Of a stretch of 17,492 bases of DNA, positions 15,284-17,492 are shown in pieces. Within the stretch, counting starts at the first letter, position 1, and each line of letters starts with the position of its first letter. The notes under the pieces are model-generated. The model saw nothing but the letters and a program-made list of their open reading frames with translations. It ran no database searches and was not told the DNA's origin. This DNA is from Bacteroidota bacterium (lineage in GTDB: Bacteria > Bacteroidota > Bacteroidia > Bacteroidales > Lentimicrobiaceae), in the NCBI GenBank assembly GCA_023428585.1, contig JAEYXG010000245.1, forward strand, positions 1 through 17,492, given 5' to 3'. The position numbers were made by a program, and so were the translations under genes.

Positions 15284-15697
15284 TTATTTGAGAGTGCGTA
15301 GAAAATTTATTAATGCCCATCTATCATCCTCATCCAGAATCTTTTTCTCAAAATTCGGCATCTCATCACGGCCAACAATCGACTGATAGTATATTTCGCC
15401 GTCAGTTTGTGCCTGGAACTTCTTGTCAGCAAATGAAGGCATGGCAGTTTTCATCATTGCCGATTTTGGACCATCACCCAAGCCTTTAACACCATGGCAT
15501 GATTTACAGTGCTTGTTGTATAATTCCTTGCCTACGCTGTTTATTGAAGCATCACCAGCTTTAATGGTGCTTTTCATTGTCTTGTATTTTGTAGGAATAA
15601 CCCATGGAGCAGCTGCCTTCTGAGCAATAGCCATGTTTGCAGCACTGAATATTAAAACTAATGACAGGATTGTAAAAAATTTAACTGATTTTTTCAT
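15284..15697 (-). CDS. small periplasmic monohaem cytochrome c (class I)
   Basis: Soluble electron carrier of 137 residues. A signal peptide spans residues 1-25 (cleavage expected after MAIA), leaving a mature protein of about 112 residues. The haem is attached at CKSCH (64-68) followed by GVKGLGDGP, and Met113 in GRDEMPNFEKK is the likely sixth ligand. The C-terminal helix DDRWALINFLRTL is the normal end of the fold. It probably shuttles electrons in the periplasm, and the heptahaem membrane cytochrome transcribed next to it is an obvious candidate donor. A -7 element lies 62 nt upstream of the start and a perfect FNR-type palindrome lies further upstream, suggesting control by oxygen or nitric oxide. 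Confidence 0.93.
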   Translation of the reverse strand: MKKSVKFFTILSLVLIFSAANMAIAQKAAAPWVIPTKYKTMKSTIKAGDASINSVGKELYNKHCKSCHGVKGLGDGPKSAMMKTAMPSFADKKFQAQTDGEIYYQSIVGRDEMPNFEKKILDEDDRWALINFLRTLK

Positions 15698-15758
15698 GTT
15701 GTTCGATTTTTACAGATTTATAATTGTTAATGAATGAAATTATTAAACATCTCAATCA

Positions 15759-15766
15759 CAAAGATA
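15759..15766 (-). promoter_or_regulatory. -7 promoter element of the monohaem cytochrome gene
   Basis: On the minus strand TATCTTTG matches TAnnTTTG. Predicted transcription start is near 15752, about 55 nt before the ATG. No good -33 TTTG is present, consistent with a promoter that needs an activator. Confidence 0.5.
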
Positions 15767-15833
15767 ACTATATATATCGATAAGTAGATACAGAATCACT
15801 ATCCAATTTCTATTGTTTTACCAACCTGTTTTG

Positions 15834-15849
15834 ATTGATCTACATCAAT
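15834..15849. promoter_or_regulatory. FNR/CRP-family regulator binding site
   Basis: ATTGAT-CTAC-ATCAAT is a perfect inverted repeat that contains the full FNR/DNR consensus TTGAT-N4-ATCAA (15835-15848). Its centre at 15841.5 is about 90 bp upstream of the predicted start of the cytochrome c transcript, a distance compatible with activation from an upstream site. Which regulator binds it is unknown, as none is encoded in the window. Confidence 0.6.
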
Positions 15850-16053
15850 GGCACGTTATGCTCTTAATTTAACCAAGTACTAGGAAAACTTTTAAATTAT
15901 CCAAGAATTTACTTTGCCAATATAAAACCTTCAATCAACAAATACTTCTTGAATACAAAAATGGCTAATAACAGAAAGTGGAATTGTTTTGTGAAAGTAT
16001 TATGATCTAATTGAGTAAACTTACTACATCATATAGGCGGTTTGTTGAAGATT

Positions 16054-16764
16054 TTATAATGCAACCTGTTTTTCTCGTGTGAATAATTTCATTATAATTG
16101 AGAATGAAGCATTATATAAACTGATATTTCTAATGTCAGTTCTTGTTGAATTGGAAGTATTGAATTTGAATGATGCCTTTGAATGTAAAAACTGGTTGGT
16201 AAGCGCAATCTGATAGCATGGAGTTACTTGGTAAATCAACCTGACAGTGCCTCCCATTGCAAAGCTGATAACTCTGGCGGAGGTAATTTCATAGAATGGA
16301 GGGCCTGTAAAAAAATATTCAGGCTTATATAATTGGTATGGAGTGAAGGCAACAAACACACCCCCATTTAATTGGCTTTCCAAAGCTAATTTATTGTTAA
16401 GTGGGAATTGATAGGCAGGGCCAATCATCAAATGAACAACCTTGTAGGGATCACTCCTGATGTAAAGATCTTCCAAGAAAGGATCGGCATTGACCTTTTC
16501 ATATCCCAATCGACCAACATCAACAGGATTTAATTGCAAACCTGCAATAACAGTAGCTGCCCAACGCTCATCAAGTAGGAATTTCGCTTCCGTAGAGACC
16601 GTGAAACCTGTAGTGGCAAAACTTCCTTCGGGTAAAGTAGTTGCGGAGTAATCAAACAGAGGAATACTGATACCAGTTTGGACTGCAAAGTCTACTTGTG
16701 ATATTTGACCGCTGGTATTAAAAGTAAGAATAAGTAGAATTATTAGTATTGGAAGGTGTTTCAT
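16054..16764 (-). CDS. outer-membrane beta-barrel protein of unknown function
   Basis: I do not recognise a specific family. From the ATG at 16764 the 236-residue product begins with a signal peptide (MKHLPILIILLILTFNTSG) and then shows alternating amphipathic strands (VDFAVQTGISIPLFDYS, RWAATVIAGLQLN, VVHLMIGPAYQF, VISFAMGGTVRLIYQV) ending in a terminal strand NASFSIIMKLF, as in small eight- to ten-strand barrels of Bacteroidota. An in-frame start at 16845 would add 27 residues before the signal peptide and is rejected. It lies between two cytochrome genes on the same strand, separated from the upstream one by a terminator; a structural or porin role is likely, but any link to electron transfer is only positional. 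Confidence 0.72.
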   Translation of the reverse strand: MKHLPILIILLILTFNTSGQISQVDFAVQTGISIPLFDYSATTLPEGSFATTGFTVSTEAKFLLDERWAATVIAGLQLNPVDVGRLGYEKVNADPFLEDLYIRSDPYKVVHLMIGPAYQFPLNNKLALESQLNGGVFVAFTPYQLYKPEYFFTGPPFYEITSARVISFAMGGTVRLIYQVTPCYQIALTNQFLHSKASFKFNTSNSTRTDIRNISLYNASFSIIMKLFTREKQVAL

Positions 16765-16852
16765 TGGTAATAGATTATAGGTCACTAAATTACTAAAGAA
16801 ATCAAAGCTGGTGGCTATACTAGGCCGGTTTTTATGCAGGTTCAAACAAGAT

Positions 16853-16896
16853 TACAAATAAAGAAGCCGTTGCAATTAATGAGCAACGGCTTCTTT
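16853..16896 (-). terminator. intrinsic terminator of the edge cytochrome gene
   Basis: A perfect 14-bp stem (16860-16873 with 16883-16896, core GAAGCCGTTGC) with a 9-nt loop is followed on the minus strand by a T-rich ATTTGTAAT. It lies 26 nt after the stop of the multihaem cytochrome gene. Confidence 0.87.
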
Positions 16897-16922
16897 GGAT
16901 AAGCTATACAATCTAAACTAAA

Positions 16923-17492
16923 TTATAAGGCAGCAAGTGAATTCTGCAATAAGGCTTTAGTGTATTTGTAATTATGGATACCTTGGCTATAATCCCTCAA
17001 ACACAACTGGAAGTTGATAAGAGCTCCCATTTGAGCATTGGTAAGAGTGATTTTAGGTAAAGTAAGGTTGAAATCTTTCTGAGCCTGACTCCATGAATTT
17101 GAAGGAGCAGGATTTCTGAATAAGCCATTAGGATTGTTTGCTACGCCATCAGGGTTAGTGATAGGATCATAGATGTTCAGATAACCATCATATTTGTTGG
17201 TGGTATTGGCAGCCCAGAGATTATGATCTGCATCGGGGTTCCTGTTAAGGATATCAACACCATTGATGGTAAGTTTAGCAGCAAGAGCATCCAAAGAAGC
17301 TTTGATGTCAGCTCTTGGGCCAGTCCATAAACTTGCAGAAGTAGCATCAGCCCCTGTGTGGCAGCCATCAGCATTACAGCCGTTGAAGTTTCCTTTAGCG
17401 AAGAAGGTATGTCCACCAGCTTTACCCTGCATAGGAGCCATGTGGCAATCCTGACATGAAGCAAGAGTTGTATGAGCTGAGTTGCTATAAGC
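16923..17492 (-). CDS. multihaem c-type cytochrome, C-terminal part (start beyond the window)
   Basis: The reading frame stays open to the right edge, so the N-terminus and perhaps further haems are missing; an internal Met at 17441 is not the start. Two haem motifs are visible: CQDCH (DNA 17456-17442), followed by MAPMQGKAGGH, and a wider CNADGCH (17378-17358, CX4CH spacing). The C-terminal LINFQLCLRDYSQGIHNYKYTKALLQNSL resembles the GxHNxxY..ALL ending of multihaem cytochromes in which a late helix packs on the haem core. Likely a periplasmic or surface electron carrier; the partner and haem count cannot be told from this fragment. It ends at its own terminator. Confidence 0.85.
   Translation of the reverse strand, partial: AYSNSAHTTLASCQDCHMAPMQGKAGGHTFFAKGNFNGCNADGCHTGADATSASLWTGPRADIKASLDALAAKLTINGVDILNRNPDADHNLWAANTTNKYDGYLNIYDPITNPDGVANNPNGLFRNPAPSNSWSQAQKDFNLTLPKITLTNAQMGALINFQLCLRDYSQGIHNYKYTKALLQNSLAAL

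Larger units (their letters stand above)
15698..16053. other. 356-nt intergenic region with promoter and regulator site
   Basis: A/T-rich gap between two minus-strand genes. It holds the -7 element of the small cytochrome gene and a perfect FNR/CRP-type palindrome, both listed separately. No hairpin resembling a terminator for the outer-membrane protein gene was found. A 14-codon plus-strand reading frame at 15961-16005 is considered fortuitous. Confidence 0.6.

Noticed and set aside
15961..16005. 14-codon plus-strand reading frame (MANNRKWNCFVKVL)
   Set aside because: Too short to support; only a weak promoter-like sequence upstream, no clear ribosome binding site, and no family resemblance.
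16765..16845. 27-residue N-terminal extension of the outer-membrane protein
   Set aside because: It would sit before a typical signal peptide that begins at the ATG at 16764.
1..17492. mobile elements, phage genes, CRISPR arrays, tRNA or rRNA genes
   Set aside because: No transposase, integrase, repeat-spacer pattern, long terminal inverted repeats or structural RNA sequence was recognised anywhere in the window.

Overview
The window looks like a chromosomal segment of a Bacteroidota bacterium, probably an environmental, anaerobic or facultative member. The base composition is AT-leaning. Many genes are preceded by the Bacteroidota-type -7 element TAnnTTTG. The transcription terminator Rho carries a long charged insertion typical of this phylum, and the dipeptidyl-peptidase III has the HECLGH motif and zinc-ligand spacing of the Bacteroides enzyme. 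No mobile element, CRISPR array, tRNA or rRNA was seen.

Left part (1-4419): a small membrane-anchored haem-binding protein (minus strand) is divergent from a five-gene arsenic operon on the plus strand: arsR, an arsenate reductase overlapping the arsenite methyltransferase arsM by ATGA, an Acr3 arsenite efflux pump, and a cation diffusion facilitator. A palindrome that overlaps the -7 promoter element just upstream of arsR is a convincing operator candidate, and it moves the arsR start from the GTG at 761 to the ATG at 794.

Middle (4477-11087, all minus strand, transcribed right to left): gcvT, which ends at a strong intrinsic terminator; then comB, a lipoprotein dipeptidyl-peptidase III, a hemerythrin/RIC-like diiron protein, a LuxR-type regulator with a degenerate receiver domain, and an OprB-like porin with its own promoter. 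The hemerythrin and LuxR genes are 3 nt apart and look like a sensor/regulator pair.

Right part (11406-17492): rho (plus strand) has a long leader with a G-poor, C-rich stretch resembling a Rho-binding site, and ends at a bidirectional terminator. It faces a c-type cytochrome region on the minus strand: a seven-haem, three-helix membrane cytochrome resembling the Geobacter ImcH type of quinol dehydrogenase, a small periplasmic monohaem cytochrome c, an outer-membrane beta-barrel protein, and a partial multihaem cytochrome at the right edge. A perfect FNR/CRP-type palindrome (TTGAT-N4-ATCAA) lies upstream of the small cytochrome gene.

Together the window describes arsenic detoxification, a candidate O2/NO-responsive regulatory pair, and a quinol-to-periplasm electron-transfer module that may be under anaerobic control.
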